Translations under genes and position numbers: made by a program
Notes under the pieces: model-generated
Told to the model about the DNA's origin: nothing
The model's database searches: none
The model's input: the letters and a program-made list of their open reading frames with translations, nothing else
Shown here: one piece after another, positions 44,423 through 53,675 of the stretch
Numbering within the stretch: the stretch's first letter is position 1
How the letters are laid out: each line of letters starts with the position of its first letter
NCBI RefSeq assembly: GCF_900101025.1
Contig: NZ_FMUH01000003.1
Span: 248,001-312,000 of the forward strand
DNA: 64,000 nt
From: Klenkia marina
GTDB taxonomy: Bacteria; Actinomycetota; Actinomycetes; Mycobacteriales; Geodermatophilaceae
Direction: 5' to 3'

Positions 44423-46416
44423 AGGAAGCTGAGCAGCAGCGAGACGGTGGTGCCCTGGTCGACGACCTCGCCGGCACCAGGGCTCTGCCGGACCACCTTG
44501 TCGCCGGTGATGAAGGTGCTGGAGGTGACCTGCAGCCCGGCGGCGGCGAGCACCGCGGTGGCGTCGGTCAGGCTCTTGCCGCTGACGTCGGGCACGGTGA
44601 CCTGCACCTTGCCCTGCGACACGGTGATCGTGACCGTCTGCCCGTAGGGCTGGGTGCCGGTGGGGGAGACACCCATGACCCGGCCGGCGGCGACGTCGTT
44701 GCTGCGGTCCTCGGCCCGGGCCACGACGAAGCCGAGGTCGACCAGCTGAGCCTCGGCGGCTTCGGGGTCGCTGCCCACGAGGCCGTCGGGGACCACGGCC
44801 GTGGCCGGGCCGGTGGCCACCGTCAGGGTGACCGTGGCGCCGCGGCGCAGCTCGGTGCCGGGGGCGGGGTCGACCGACATGACCGACCCGACCTCGACGT
44901 CGTCGCTGCGGCTGTCGGCCTGCACCACCTGCAGGTCACCGCCCAGCGCCTCGACCGCCGCCGCGGCGTCGGCGTAGGGCTGCCCGACCAGCGCGCCGTC
45001 GACGGTGAACCGTTCGGGGCCCTTGGACACCACGAGCGCGACGTCGCTGCCGATGATGATCCGCGCCCCGTCGGTCGGGTCGGCGGCGATGACGGTGCCG
45101 GCGGGGACGTCCTCGCTGAACTCCTCGGTGACCACCGGGTCGAGGTCGGCCTCCTGCAGGAACCCGATGGCCTGCTGCTGGCCCTGCCCCGAGACCGCGG
45201 GCACCTCGGTCCAGCGGCCCGAGCCCAGCCACCACCCGATCGCACCGATCGTGACCGCCAGCAGCAGCACGATCGTGACCGCGAAGCGCACCCGACGGCG
45301 ACGGATGTGCTCGGGTACCCCGACCTTCGGCAGCGGCCGGGGCGAGGTGGCGTGCGGGGGCGGGCGGCGACCCCCGACCGCGCCGGTGGGGGGCAGCGGG
45401 ACCATCGCGGTGCGACCGCCCCCGCCGCGGTGCGGGGGGATGACCTCGGTGCGCGGGTCGTCGGCGGCGCGGGCGGCGCTGGCCCGGGTCACCGGACGGA
45501 GGGTGCCGGTGGCCGTGCTGGCCCGGCCCGTGGGCACGGGGGTGCGGCCCAGGCCCAGGTCGCGGCGCAGCTGCTCGATCTCGGCCAGGAACGCCCCGGC
45601 GTCGACCGGGCGGGCACCGGGGTCGCGGCGGGTGGTGCGGCCCACGAGCTCGTCGACCTGCCAGGGCACCGAGGGCGTCTCCTCCGACGGCGGGGGGACG
45701 TCGTGGTGCACGTGCTGGTAGGCAACCGCGAGCGGGGTGTCGCCGGCGTAGGGCGGGTGCCCGGTGAGCAGCTCGTACAGGACGACGCCGGCGGCGTAGA
45801 CGTCGGAGCGGGCGTCGGACCGGCCGCGCTCGAGCTGCTCGGGGGACAGGTAGGCCACCGTGCCGATGAGCACCCCGCCGGTGTGGCTGGTGTGCCCGGT
45901 GCCGGCCACGGCGCGGGCGAGGCCGAAGTCGGCCACCTTGACCGCGCCGGAGGTCGAGATGAGCACGTTCTCGGGCTTGATGTCGCGGTGCACGATGCCG
46001 GCGCGGTGCGCCGCGCTGAGCCCGGCGAGCACCGGCTCCATGACCGCGAACGCCTCGCCGACGGTCAGCCGGCCCCGGGCCTGCAGCAGGTCGCGCAGCG
46101 TGCGGCCGCGCACGAGCTCCATGACCAGGTAGACCAGGCCCTGGTCGCGGCCCTGGTCGCTGACGCCGACGACGTTGGGGTGGCTGAGCATCGCCGCGGC
46201 GCGGGCCTCGCGGATGAAGCGGTCGACGAAGGCCGGGTCGTGCGCCAGGTGCTCGACCATGACCTTGACCGCGACCTCGCGGTGCAGCCGCAGGTCGGTG
46301 GCGGCGTACACGGTGGACATGCCGCCGCGGGCCACGCGCTGCTCGAGGCGGTACCGCCCCTCCAGGACCAGCCCCAGCACGGGGTCGGTCACGGCGGTCT
46401 CCACGTCCCCGAGCAT
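44419..46416 (-). CDS. pknL: Ser/Thr protein kinase with four PASTA domains, PknL type
   Basis: A 665-residue membrane receptor kinase. The kinase domain (residues about 20-285) has RVARGGMSTVY, VAVKVM with the ATP Lys, HRDIKPENV, DFGLARAV and SPEQLERGRSDARSDVYA, all catalytic residues intact. A Pro/Arg-rich juxtamembrane segment leads to one helix (VTIVLLLAVTIGAIGWWL, about 375-393). Four extracellular PASTA repeats follow, ending at SLLLSFL. Such repeats bind muropeptides or lipid II in related kinases, linking signalling to wall growth. Context (HTH gene, idsA-like and metF nearby) matches mycobacterial pknL. Confidence 0.93.
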   Translation of the reverse strand: MLGDVETAVTDPVLGLVLEGRYRLEQRVARGGMSTVYAATDLRLHREVAVKVMVEHLAHDPAFVDRFIREARAAAMLSHPNVVGVSDQGRDQGLVYLVMELVRGRTLRDLLQARGRLTVGEAFAVMEPVLAGLSAAHRAGIVHRDIKPENVLISTSGAVKVADFGLARAVAGTGHTSHTGGVLIGTVAYLSPEQLERGRSDARSDVYAAGVVLYELLTGHPPYAGDTPLAVAYQHVHHDVPPPSEETPSVPWQVDELVGRTTRRDPGARPVDAGAFLAEIEQLRRDLGLGRTPVPTGRASTATGTLRPVTRASAARAADDPRTEVIPPHRGGGGRTAMVPLPPTGAVGGRRPPPHATSPRPLPKVGVPEHIRRRRVRFAVTIVLLLAVTIGAIGWWLGSGRWTEVPAVSGQGQQQAIGFLQEADLDPVVTEEFSEDVPAGTVIAADPTDGARIIIGSDVALVVSKGPERFTVDGALVGQPYADAAAAVEALGGDLQVVQADSRSDDVEVGSVMSVDPAPGTELRRGATVTLTVATGPATAVVPDGLVGSDPEAAEAQLVDLGFVVARAEDRSNDVAAGRVMGVSPTGTQPYGQTVTITVSQGKVQVTVPDVSGKSLTDATAVLAAAGLQVTSSTFITGDKVVRQSPGAGEVVDQGTTVSLLLSFL

Positions 46417-46474
46417 ACGAGCGCAGGCCAGCACCCCGGCCCAACGACGCGGGGACCCGCACCACCCGTCCCGC

Positions 46475-47608
46475 TCAGCGCGGCAGCCACCCCGACCGCA
46501 CCAGCAGGTCCGGTCCGGCGTCCGCGGGCGAGGCCACGCCGCACAGCAGCATGGCGTGCGCGAGCTCCGCGGACAGCCCGTCGAGCACCGCGCGGACCCC
46601 GGCGGCGCCCCCGGTGGCCAGCCCCCACACGGTCGGCCGGCCCACGAAGACCGCCCGCGCGCCGAGGGCGAGGGCCACCAGGGCGTCGGTGCCGCTGCGC
46701 ACGCCGCCGTCGACGTAGACCTCGACGTCGGCACCGTCCGGGCCGGGCTCGCCCAGCACGGCGTCGACCACCTCGGGCAGGGCGTGCGCACTGGGGACGA
46801 CGAGGTCGACCTGCCGCCCGCCGTGGGTGGACACCCACACCGCCGAGGCCCCGGCCCGCACGCAGGCCAGGGCGTCGTCACCGCGCAGCACGCCCTTGAC
46901 CACCACCGGCAGCCCGCTGAGGTCGGCGAACCGGCCGATGTCCGCCGCCGTCCAGGGCGGCCCGGGCTCGGCGGGTGCACCGCCCGGGGCGGGCTGGTTG
47001 GCCATGCGCAGCCCCGCGGGCAGGGCGAAGTCGTTGCGCAGGTCGCGGCGACGGCGACCCAGCACCGGGAGGTCGACGGTGAGCACCAGGGCCCGGTAGC
47101 CCGCCGCGCCGGCGCGGCGGGCGAGGTCGTCGGTGTGGACGGGGGAGTGCTGCCGGTACAGCTGGAACCACGCCGGAGCGCCGGCCGAGGCGCTGGCGAC
47201 CTCCTCCACGGTGTGCGTGGCGCTCGTCGACACGGTCAGCAGCGCGCCCGCCCCGGCCGCGGCGCGGGCGGTGGCCAGCTCGCCGTCGGGGTGGGCCATG
47301 CCCTGGTAGGCCCACGGGGCGACGCCGACCGGGGTGGCCGCCGGGGTGCCCAGCAGCGTCGTGGTGAGGTCGGCGTGGTCCACGCCGCGCAGCACACGGG
47401 GGCGCAGCCGCCAGGACCGCCAGGCCTGCGGTGCCTCCCCGAGGGTGACCTCGGCGTCGGCGCCGCCGGCGTAGTAGTCGAACACCTCCGCCGGCAGGGC
47501 CGACCGCGCCCGCGTCTCCAGGTCGTCGAGGTCGAGGTGCGCGGGCCCGCCGTCGGTGCTCCGGGGCTGCTCGCCGGGCTCGCGGCGACGCTGGGTCAGT
47601 CCGGTCAT
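46475..47608 (-). CDS. FMN-dependent alpha-hydroxy-acid oxidase family protein
   Basis: A 377-residue TIM-barrel flavoenzyme of the lactate/glycolate oxidase and lactate monooxygenase family. VFDYYAGGADAEVTL is the N-terminal mark; PVGVAPWAYQGMAHPDGE, STSATHTVEEVA, FQLYRQ and LTVDLPVLGRRRRDLRN follow. The FMN and active-site end is VVVKGVLRGDDALACVRAG, VSTHGGRQVD, VYVDGGVRSGTDALVALALGA. The usual active-site Asn in SNHGGRQ is Thr here, which may alter the substrate. It lies between pknL and the divergent HTH gene. Confidence 0.88.
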   Translation of the reverse strand: MTGLTQRRREPGEQPRSTDGGPAHLDLDDLETRARSALPAEVFDYYAGGADAEVTLGEAPQAWRSWRLRPRVLRGVDHADLTTTLLGTPAATPVGVAPWAYQGMAHPDGELATARAAAGAGALLTVSTSATHTVEEVASASAGAPAWFQLYRQHSPVHTDDLARRAGAAGYRALVLTVDLPVLGRRRRDLRNDFALPAGLRMANQPAPGGAPAEPGPPWTAADIGRFADLSGLPVVVKGVLRGDDALACVRAGASAVWVSTHGGRQVDLVVPSAHALPEVVDAVLGEPGPDGADVEVYVDGGVRSGTDALVALALGARAVFVGRPTVWGLATGGAAGVRAVLDGLSAELAHAMLLCGVASPADAGPDLLVRSGWLPR

Positions 47609-47618
47609 GCACCGGACC

Positions 47619-47624
47619 TAAACT
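47619..47624 (+). promoter_or_regulatory. -10 box of the HTH gene (leaderless)
   Basis: TAAACT, the most AT-rich of the set, ends six bases before the GTG at 47631. Confidence 0.55.
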
Positions 47625-47630
47625 CATCGG

Positions 47631-47954
47631 GTGGAGTTCTACACCCCCCAAGAGGTCGCGAAGCTGATCGGCGTCTCGCCCAACCGCGTGCGGCAGCTGG
47701 TCAACGACGGCAAGCTCCTCGCCCTCCCGGGCAGCGGACGCAGCAAGATCCCGGTCGAGGTCATCCAGGACGGCGAGGTCCTGCGGCACCTGCCCGGCCT
47801 GCTGACCCTGCTCGGCGACAGCGGGTTCTCCGAGCAGGAGGCCTTCGACTGGCTGTTCCGCGAGGACGACAGCCTGCCGGGCACCCCGATCCAAGCACTG
47901 CGCGACGACCGGCACACCGAGGTCACCCGCCGGGCGCAGGCCCTGGCCTTCTGA
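47631..47954 (+). CDS. Rv2175c-type winged helix DNA-binding protein
   Basis: A 107-residue protein with a MerR/excisionase-like helix-turn-helix right at its N-terminus (YTPQEVAKLIGVSPNRVRQLVNDGKLLALPGSG) and a helical C-terminal half with FSEQEAFDWLFREDDSLPG. The mycobacterial counterpart Rv2175c is a DNA-binding protein reported as a substrate of PknL, and pknL lies just 1.2 kb away on the other strand. This protein lacks the N-terminal tail that precedes the HTH in the mycobacterial protein, so the phosphorylation site there may not be conserved. Confidence 0.85.
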   Translation: MEFYTPQEVAKLIGVSPNRVRQLVNDGKLLALPGSGRSKIPVEVIQDGEVLRHLPGLLTLLGDSGFSEQEAFDWLFREDDSLPGTPIQALRDDRHTEVTRRAQALAF

Positions 47955-47969
47955 CCCCGGCCGCGCGCC

Positions 47970-48884
47970 TCAGCGGGTCAGGGCCACCCGGACGCGGGCG
48001 ATCTGCGCCCCGGTGAGCCGCCGGGCGAACACCGCCAGGCGGCGTGGCTTGCCCACCGACACCCGGCCGTCGAGCACCCGGTGGTCGGCCTTCTCGATCT
48101 CGCGCAGGATCCCGCCGTACAGGTCGGTGGCCGCGCGCACGCAGTCGCGCGACTCCGGGGCCAGCATCGGTGTCCCGGGGGCGGCGTCGTCGTAGCGGCG
48201 CCGGACGACGGCGACCATCTCGCGCATCAGCGCGGTGAACCCGGGGGTGTGCTGCCGGGCGGCCAGCTGCTCGCGGGTCACCCCGTGCGCGGCCATCATG
48301 TCCGCGGGCAGGTAGACCCGGCCGCGGTCGACGTCCTCGGCGACGTCGCGCAGGAAGTTCGTGAGCTGGAAGGCCTCGCCCAGCGCGATCGCGTGCGGGG
48401 CGGCCTCCTCGCGGGTCACGCCCCTCGCCGTCCCCAGGACCGGCAGGACCTGCAGCCCGATCACCGACGCCGAGCCCCACATGTACCGGTCGAGGGCGTC
48501 GAGGTCGGCGTACCCGGTGACGTCGAGGTCGCTGGTCATGGCGGCGAGGAAGTCGACCAGGTGCTCGCGGGGGATGTCGTAGCGGCGCACCGTGTCGGCC
48601 AGCGCCAGGCGCACCGGGTCGTCGGAGTGCCCGGTCTCCACGGCGGTCAACGCGTCCTGCGACCAGGCCAGCAGCTCGGCCTCCGGATCGCGACCGGGCT
48701 CGTCGGCGCCGACGTCGACGATGTCGTCGGCCACCCGCGCCGCGGCGTACAGCGCGTGGATGGCCTGCCGGCGGTCGGGGGTGAGCAAGCGGGTGGCCAG
48801 GAAGTAGGACTTGCCGTGCTCGGCGGCGATCGCCCGGCACCGCGCGTAGGCGGCGGTCAGCTCCGTGGTCGTGCGGCCGCTCAT
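47970..48884 (-). CDS. crtB: Phytoene synthase
   Basis: A 304-residue squalene/phytoene synthase that condenses two geranylgeranyl diphosphates into phytoene. Family marks are GKSYFLATRLL, the first aspartate-rich motif in ARVADDIVD, the second in NFLRDVAEDVDRGRVYLP, and the MWGSASVIGLQVLP segment. It is the last gene of crtE-crtI-crtB; its ATG overlaps the crtI stop. With CrtI it should give lycopene. Confidence 0.93.
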   Translation of the reverse strand: MSGRTTTELTAAYARCRAIAAEHGKSYFLATRLLTPDRRQAIHALYAAARVADDIVDVGADEPGRDPEAELLAWSQDALTAVETGHSDDPVRLALADTVRRYDIPREHLVDFLAAMTSDLDVTGYADLDALDRYMWGSASVIGLQVLPVLGTARGVTREEAAPHAIALGEAFQLTNFLRDVAEDVDRGRVYLPADMMAAHGVTREQLAARQHTPGFTALMREMVAVVRRRYDDAAPGTPMLAPESRDCVRAATDLYGGILREIEKADHRVLDGRVSVGKPRRLAVFARRLTGAQIARVRVALTR

Positions 48885-50350
48885 CCGGTGATCCGTTGCG
48901 CCGCGAGCCGGCCGCTGACCAGCACCATCGGGACGCCGACGCCCGGCTGCACGCTCGACCCGGCCAGCACCACGTTCTCCGGACCGCCGCGGGGGTAGGT
49001 CGAGGGCCGGAACGGGCCGGTCTGCGCGAAGGTGTGCGCCAGCGCGAACGGCGTGCCGGCGGCCATGCCCTGGGCGGCCCAGTCGGTGGGGGTCAGCATC
49101 TCCTCGACCTCGATCGACCCGGTGAGGTCGGTCCACCCGCGCGCCTCCATGGTCTGCAGCACCTCGTCGCGGTAGCGCGGACCCAGCGCCGGCCAGTCGA
49201 TGCCGGGCGCCAGGTCGAGGTTCGGCGTCGGGGCCACGATGCTGATCACCTGCCCGCCCTCGGGGGCCAGGCTGCGGTCGGTCTTGCTGGGCATGGAGAT
49301 GAGCAGGCTGGGGTCGCTCATGGGCCGGCCGGTGCGGGTCAGCTCGTCGAAGACCCCGCGCCACGAGTCGCCGAAGCTGATCGTGTGGTGCGCCCGGTCG
49401 GCGAACTCCTGCCGCACGCCGACGTGGATGGCCACGCAGCTGGGGGAGTAGGTGGGCTTCACCCGCCGCGATCGGGAGGGCACCAGCGACTCGGGCCGGT
49501 CGACGGTGACGACGACGGCGTCGGCGGGCAGCAGCTCGCCGTCCTCGAGCCGGACGCCGACCGCGCGGCCGCCGCGCAGGTCCAGCGAGGCCACGCCCGT
49601 GCCGTAGCGGAAGGTGACCCCGGCATCGGCGGCTGCGGCGGCCAGGGCGGCGGGCACGGCGTGGATGCCGCCGACCGGGTGCCAGACGCCCTTGCCGATG
49701 TCGAGCTCGGCGATGATCGCGTAGGCGGCGATGGCCCGGAACGGCGAGACCCCGGCGTAGAGGGCCTGGAAGCTGAACAGCCGGCGCAGCCGGTCGTCGG
49801 TCAGCCGGCGGTCGACGTGCGGGGCCAGCCGGCCGAAGCCGCCGCGGCGGGCCAGCTCGAGCACCGGGCGCCCCACCAGGTCCAGCGGGGAGTCGAGGTT
49901 GCGGTCGATGAAGACGTCCCACTGCAGCCGGTCGAGCTCGCGGATGTGCTGCAGGTAGGCCAGCACCTCCTCGCCGGCGCCCGGGCCGCAGACCCGCTCG
50001 GCCTCGGCGGCGAAGGCCGCCGGGTCGGCGTGCACGTCGAGGGTCGACCCGTCGGCGTACTGGGCGCGGTAGGTGGTCTCCAGCGGCAGCAGCTCGAGGC
50101 GGTCCTCCAGCGACTCGCCGACGCAGGCCAGCGCGTCGCGGATCAGCCCCGGGGCGGTGAGCACCGAGGGGCCGGTGTCCAGGGCGTAGCCGTCGCGCTC
50201 GACCCGGCCGGCGCGGCCGCCGGGGCCGGGGCCGCGCTCGACGACGGTGACCTCGCGGCCGGCGCCGCGCAGCCGCAGGGCCGCCGAGAGACCGGCGAGA
50301 CCGGCCCCGACGACGACGACGCGGTCGGTGCGCCCGGGGACGGTCCTCAC
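48881..50350 (-). CDS. crtI: Phytoene desaturase
   Basis: A 489-residue FAD-dependent CrtI-type desaturase that converts phytoene to lycopene. VVVVGAGLAGLSAALRL with VVERGPGPGGRAG is the N-terminal dinucleotide fold; DTGPSVLTAPGL, GGIHAVPAALA and the C-terminal VVLAGSSVQPGVGVPMVLVSG are bacterial-type carotenoid desaturase signatures. The usual motif Y-P-x-G at STYPRGGPENV is intact. GTG start and stop overlap both neighbours, so the three genes are tightly coupled. The number of desaturation steps cannot be read from the sequence. Confidence 0.93.
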   Translation of the reverse strand: MRTVPGRTDRVVVVGAGLAGLSAALRLRGAGREVTVVERGPGPGGRAGRVERDGYALDTGPSVLTAPGLIRDALACVGESLEDRLELLPLETTYRAQYADGSTLDVHADPAAFAAEAERVCGPGAGEEVLAYLQHIRELDRLQWDVFIDRNLDSPLDLVGRPVLELARRGGFGRLAPHVDRRLTDDRLRRLFSFQALYAGVSPFRAIAAYAIIAELDIGKGVWHPVGGIHAVPAALAAAAADAGVTFRYGTGVASLDLRGGRAVGVRLEDGELLPADAVVVTVDRPESLVPSRSRRVKPTYSPSCVAIHVGVRQEFADRAHHTISFGDSWRGVFDELTRTGRPMSDPSLLISMPSKTDRSLAPEGGQVISIVAPTPNLDLAPGIDWPALGPRYRDEVLQTMEARGWTDLTGSIEVEEMLTPTDWAAQGMAAGTPFALAHTFAQTGPFRPSTYPRGGPENVVLAGSSVQPGVGVPMVLVSGRLAAQRITG

Positions 50351-51480
50351 GTCGTGCGGGTGGTCGCCGCGACGGCCAGCGCGTCGAGGGCCGAGCGGGC
50401 GTCGTCGAGCACCGGGGCCTCGGCGATGGCCTCGCGGGCGGCCGCGGTCTGGGTGGTGATGCGGTCCTCGACCTGCTGCAGGGCGCCGCAGCTGCGCATC
50501 AGGTCGCGGACGGCGTCGAGGTCGTCGGCGGTGGACCGCGGGTCGCCGAGCACGCGGCGCAGCAGTGCCCGCCCCTCGGCGTCCGCGGAGGTCTCCGTCA
50601 GGGCGACGAGCAGGGTCTGCTTGCCCTCGCGGAGGTCCTCGTCGGCCGACTTGCCGGTGACGTCCGGGTCACCGAAGACGCCGAGCACGTCGTCGCGCAG
50701 CTGGAACGCCTCGCCCAGCGGAAGCGCGATGGCGGTGTAGGCCTCGACGACGTCGGGGCCGGCGTCGGCGATGGCCGCCCCGAGGTGCAGCGGCCGCTGC
50801 ACGGTGTAGCCGGCGCTCTTGTAGCGGGCCACCTTGAGCGCGCCCTCCGGGCCGGGGAGGCCGCCGGCGGCCCGCAGCAGGTCCAGGTACTGCCCGGCCG
50901 TGACCTCGGTGCGCATGGTGTCCCACACCGGGCGGGCGCGGACGAGCGCCTCGGCGCTGATGCCCGAGCGGCGCAGCAGCTCGTCGGACCAGACCAGGGC
51001 GAGGTCGCCGACCAGGATGGCCGCCCCGGTGCCGAAGAGCGCGGGGTCGCCGTCGAGGCCGTGGTCGGCGTGCCGGCCGGCGAAGCCGATGTGGGTCGAC
51101 CGGCGGCCGCGCCGGGTGGTGGCCTCGTCCATGACGTCGTCGTGCACCAGCGCGCTGCCGTGCACGAACTCCAGCGCGGCGACCGCGCGCAGCACGGCGG
51201 CGTCGTCCTCGGGGTGGGCGGTGGACACCGCACGCCAGCCCCAGTAGGCGAACGCGGGGCGCAGGCGCTTGCCGCCCTCGGCGACCGCGCGCACCTCCTC
51301 GAGCACGGGCACCAGCTCGTCGTCCATGCCGGCGAGCACGGCGCGCTTCTCGGCGAGGAAGGCCTCGAGGGTGTCGCTGACCGTGGTGCGCAGGCGGTCG
51401 AGATCGGCCGCGCGGAGGGATACCGCCTGGTCAGCGCTGTTTGCGCTGGTTGATGGAGTCGCTCTGGTCCCTGCGGTCAC
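50347..51480 (-). CDS. crtE: Geranylgeranyl diphosphate synthase
   Basis: A 377-residue trans-prenyltransferase supplying the C20 precursor. GGKRLRPAFAYWG is the early substrate motif; the first aspartate-rich motif is in VHDDVMDEATTRRG and the second in FQLRDDVLGVFGDP, which has Gly in the last DDxxD position as in mycobacterial IdsA-type enzymes. First gene of the carotenoid operon, divergent from metF, as idsA2 and Rv2172c are adjacent in mycobacteria. GTG 51480 is used; an ATG at 51513 would add 11 residues with no better ribosome site. Confidence 0.9.
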   Translation of the reverse strand: MTAGTRATPSTSANSADQAVSLRAADLDRLRTTVSDTLEAFLAEKRAVLAGMDDELVPVLEEVRAVAEGGKRLRPAFAYWGWRAVSTAHPEDDAAVLRAVAALEFVHGSALVHDDVMDEATTRRGRRSTHIGFAGRHADHGLDGDPALFGTGAAILVGDLALVWSDELLRRSGISAEALVRARPVWDTMRTEVTAGQYLDLLRAAGGLPGPEGALKVARYKSAGYTVQRPLHLGAAIADAGPDVVEAYTAIALPLGEAFQLRDDVLGVFGDPDVTGKSADEDLREGKQTLLVALTETSADAEGRALLRRVLGDPRSTADDLDAVRDLMRSCGALQQVEDRITTQTAAAREAIAEAPVLDDARSALDALAVAATTRTT

Positions 51481-51568
51481 CCTGCGAGTATGCCCGGACC
51501 CGATCTCGCGCACCCGTCGTGATCACGACCACCACCGCCGCCTCACCCCGATCGGCCCTCGCGCGCCG

Positions 51569-51574
51569 TAGTCT
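51569..51574 (+). promoter_or_regulatory. -10 box of metF (leaderless)
   Basis: TAGTCT ends eight bases before the GTG at 51583. The TTG at 51574 overlaps the box and is therefore an unlikely start. Confidence 0.5.
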
Positions 51575-51582
51575 TGCTGCCC

Positions 51583-52491
51583 GTGACCGGCACCGTGCGC
51601 GACCTGCTCGACCAGGCCCGACCCACCTGGTCCTTCGAGTTCTTCCCGCCCAAGAACGAGGCCGGGCAGGAGCAGCTGTGGACGGCGCTGCGCGAGCTCG
51701 AGCGGTTGGCACCGTCGTTCGTCTCGGTCACCTACGGCGCCGGCGGCTCGACCCGCGAGGGCACCCTCGCGGTCACCGAGCGCATCGCCACCGACACCAC
51801 GATGCTGCCGCTGGCCCACCTCACGGCCGTCGACCACTCGGTCACCGAGCTGCGCAACGTCATCAGCCGGCTGGCCGCGGCGGGGGTGCGCAACATCATG
51901 GCGCTGCGCGGCGACCCGCCGGGGGCGGACCCGCAGGCCGACTGGACGGCGCACCCGCAGGGCCTGCGCTACGCCGCGGAGCTGGTCGAGCTGGTGAAGT
52001 CGATCGGTGACTTCGGGGTCGGGGTCGCGGCCTTCCCCGAGTCGCACCCCCGGTCATCGGACGCCGAGACCGACGCGGACATGTTCGTGGCCAAGTGCCG
52101 AGCCGGTGCCGACTTCGCGATCACCCAGATGTTCTTCCGGGTCGAGGACTACCTGGGCCTGCGCGACCGGGTCGCCGCGCGCGGGTGCGACGTCCCGGTG
52201 CTGGCCGGGGTCATGCCGGTGACCAGCACCAAGCAGATCGCCCGCATCGTGCAGCTGTCGGGCCAGGCGTTCCCGGCCGAGCTGGCCGAGCGGTTCGCCG
52301 CCGTCGACGGCGAGACGCCGGAGGCCAAGCGGGCCCAGCGCGAGCTCGGCGTCGACGTGGCCACCGAGATGTGCGCGACGCTGCTGGCCGAGGGCGTGCC
52401 CGGCATCCACTTCATCACCATGAACCGCTCGACCGCGACCCGTGAGGTCTACTCCCGGCTGGTGCCGGCGAGCGCGTCCGCCGCCTCCTGA
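51583..52491 (+). CDS. metF: Methylenetetrahydrofolate reductase
   Basis: A 302-residue TIM-barrel flavoprotein that reduces 5,10-methylene-THF to 5-methyl-THF for methionine synthesis. [13 protein letters not shown] with the catalytic Glu is near residue 18, [15 protein letters not shown] near 47, MALRGDPPG near 107, and [14 protein letters not shown] near 183. The actinobacterial group also includes coenzyme F420-related homologues, so the cofactor is not certain. Its last 43 bases overlap the 3' end of the convergent gene of unknown function. Confidence 0.9.
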   Translation: MTGTVRDLLDQARPTWSFEFFPPKNEAGQEQLWTALRELERLAPSFVSVTYGAGGSTREGTLAVTERIATDTTMLPLAHLTAVDHSVTELRNVISRLAAAGVRNIMALRGDPPGADPQADWTAHPQGLRYAAELVELVKSIGDFGVGVAAFPESHPRSSDAETDADMFVAKCRAGADFAITQMFFRVEDYLGLRDRVAARGCDVPVLAGVMPVTSTKQIARIVQLSGQAFPAELAERFAAVDGETPEAKRAQRELGVDVATEMCATLLAEGVPGIHFITMNRSTATREVYSRLVPASASAAS

Positions 52492-53105
52492 GCCGCGCGG
52501 CGCAGCGCCACCCGCTCGGCCCGGTAGCCGCCGACCACCCCGACCACGGGCAGGTTGGACAGCGCACGGGCGCCCAGGTTGCCCTTGGGGCGGGCGTCGA
52601 GCGCGTCGTCGATGCGCGACAGCAGCCGGGCGACCCGCCACAGCGTGCGGGCGGCACCCGCGGCCCCGCGACGCCGCTCGCGCTCGCCCAGGACGTCGTC
52701 GGCGTAGACGCCCTTCTGCCGGGTGAGCAGCGGAGCCACCTGATCGGGGGTCAGCTGCCGGTCCAGCAGCACGGCCGAGAGCAGGGCGACCCGCCGCTCG
52801 GGCTCGTCGACGTCGTGCTCGGCGGCGACCCCGAGCACGACCAGCGACTGCATGGCTGCGCCGACCCCGTTCTGCAGCGGCAGCAGGTCGGCGAGCTTGC
52901 CGGCGAACCGCGGGGCGGCCGACCCGACCGCGACCACCCGGCTGACCGTCTCGGCCCACCAGGACGCCCGGTCGGCCGCCGGCACGGTGTCGGGACGGTC
53001 GAGGCGGGCGACGACCGGGGCCCAGAGCCGGTCGACCCGGCGGAGGACGTCGACCACGACGGCGTCGGAGACGGGGGCTGCCACGACGGCGACGCTAGTG
53101 GCCAT
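52449..53105 (-). CDS. Helical protein of unknown function
   Basis: A 218-residue, mostly helical soluble protein that I do not recognise. It has a regular Ala/Leu/Arg composition with [53 protein letters not shown] in its first half, then [21 protein letters not shown] and a C-terminal [28 protein letters not shown]. No signal peptide or clear membrane helix is present. It converges on metF with a 43-base tail overlap. Coding bias and length favour a real gene. It is separated by 30 bases from the divergent UPF0303-type gene. Confidence 0.68.
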   Translation of the reverse strand: MATSVAVVAAPVSDAVVVDVLRRVDRLWAPVVARLDRPDTVPAADRASWWAETVSRVVAVGSAAPRFAGKLADLLPLQNGVGAAMQSLVVLGVAAEHDVDEPERRVALLSAVLLDRQLTPDQVAPLLTRQKGVYADDVLGERERRRGAAGAARTLWRVARLLSRIDDALDARPKGNLGARALSNLPVVGVVGGYRAERVALRRAAQEAADALAGTSRE

Positions 53106-53135
53106 CCTGTGCGCCCGCTCTGCGACGATCGGCCG

Positions 53136-53609
53136 ATGAGCGAGGACATCACGGCCCTGGTCGCGCAGGTCGAGGAGCAGGAGCGCCGGCTGGTGCTCAC
53201 CCGCTTCACCCACGACGACGCCTGGCGGCTGGGCACGCTCCTGGTCGAGCTCGCCCGCGCCCGGGCGCTGCCCGTGACCGTGGACATCACCCGCGGCCAG
53301 CAGCAGCTGTTCCACGCAGCGCTGCCGGGCACCGCGGCGCACAACGACGTCTGGATCGCCCGCAAGGTGGCCACCGTGCGCGAGCTGGGCACGTCGTCCT
53401 TCCTGGCCGGCCTGCAGGCCCGGGCCCGCGGCGAGGTGTTCGAGGAGGCGCCCTGGATCGACGCGTCGCGGCTGGCCGGGCACGGCGGGGCCTTCCCGAT
53501 CACCGTCGCGGGGGTCGGCGTCGTGGGCACGCTGACCGTGTCGGGGCTGCCGCAGGCCGACGACCACGCCCTGGCCGTCGAGGCGCTGGAGCTGTTCCTG
53601 GCCGGCTGA
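53136..53609 (+). CDS. UPF0303 / HbpS-GlcG-like domain protein
   Basis: A 157-residue protein with the UPF0303 fold: LTRFTHDDAWRLGTLLVELARARALPVTVDITRGQQQLFHAALPGTAAHND, then RKVATVRELGTSSF and a C-terminal GHGGAFPITVAGVGVVGTLTVSGLPQADDHALAVEAL. Related proteins are annotated as haem-degrading or are similar to the haem-binding HbpS; the haem link is not proven for this branch. It lies upstream of, but with its own spacing from, the LolA-like/ABC gene set. Confidence 0.85.
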   Translation: MSEDITALVAQVEEQERRLVLTRFTHDDAWRLGTLLVELARARALPVTVDITRGQQQLFHAALPGTAAHNDVWIARKVATVRELGTSSFLAGLQARARGEVFEEAPWIDASRLAGHGGAFPITVAGVGVVGTLTVSGLPQADDHALAVEALELFLAG

Positions 53610-53664
53610 CCTGTGGGGACCGTGTGAAGGTGCTTGAACGTCGCAGCACCCGCGGATCCCGACG

Positions 53665-53670
53665 TACGGT
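53665..53670 (+). promoter_or_regulatory. -10 box of the LolA-like/ABC operon (leaderless)
   Basis: TACGGT ends five bases before the ATG at 53676. The short gap makes the exact start point slightly uncertain. Confidence 0.45.
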
Positions 53671-53675
53671 GGGTC

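Noticed and set aside
51574-51582. TTG at 51574 as the metF start
   Set aside because: It overlaps the predicted -10 box. GTG 51583 is better placed and begins at the normal N-terminus.
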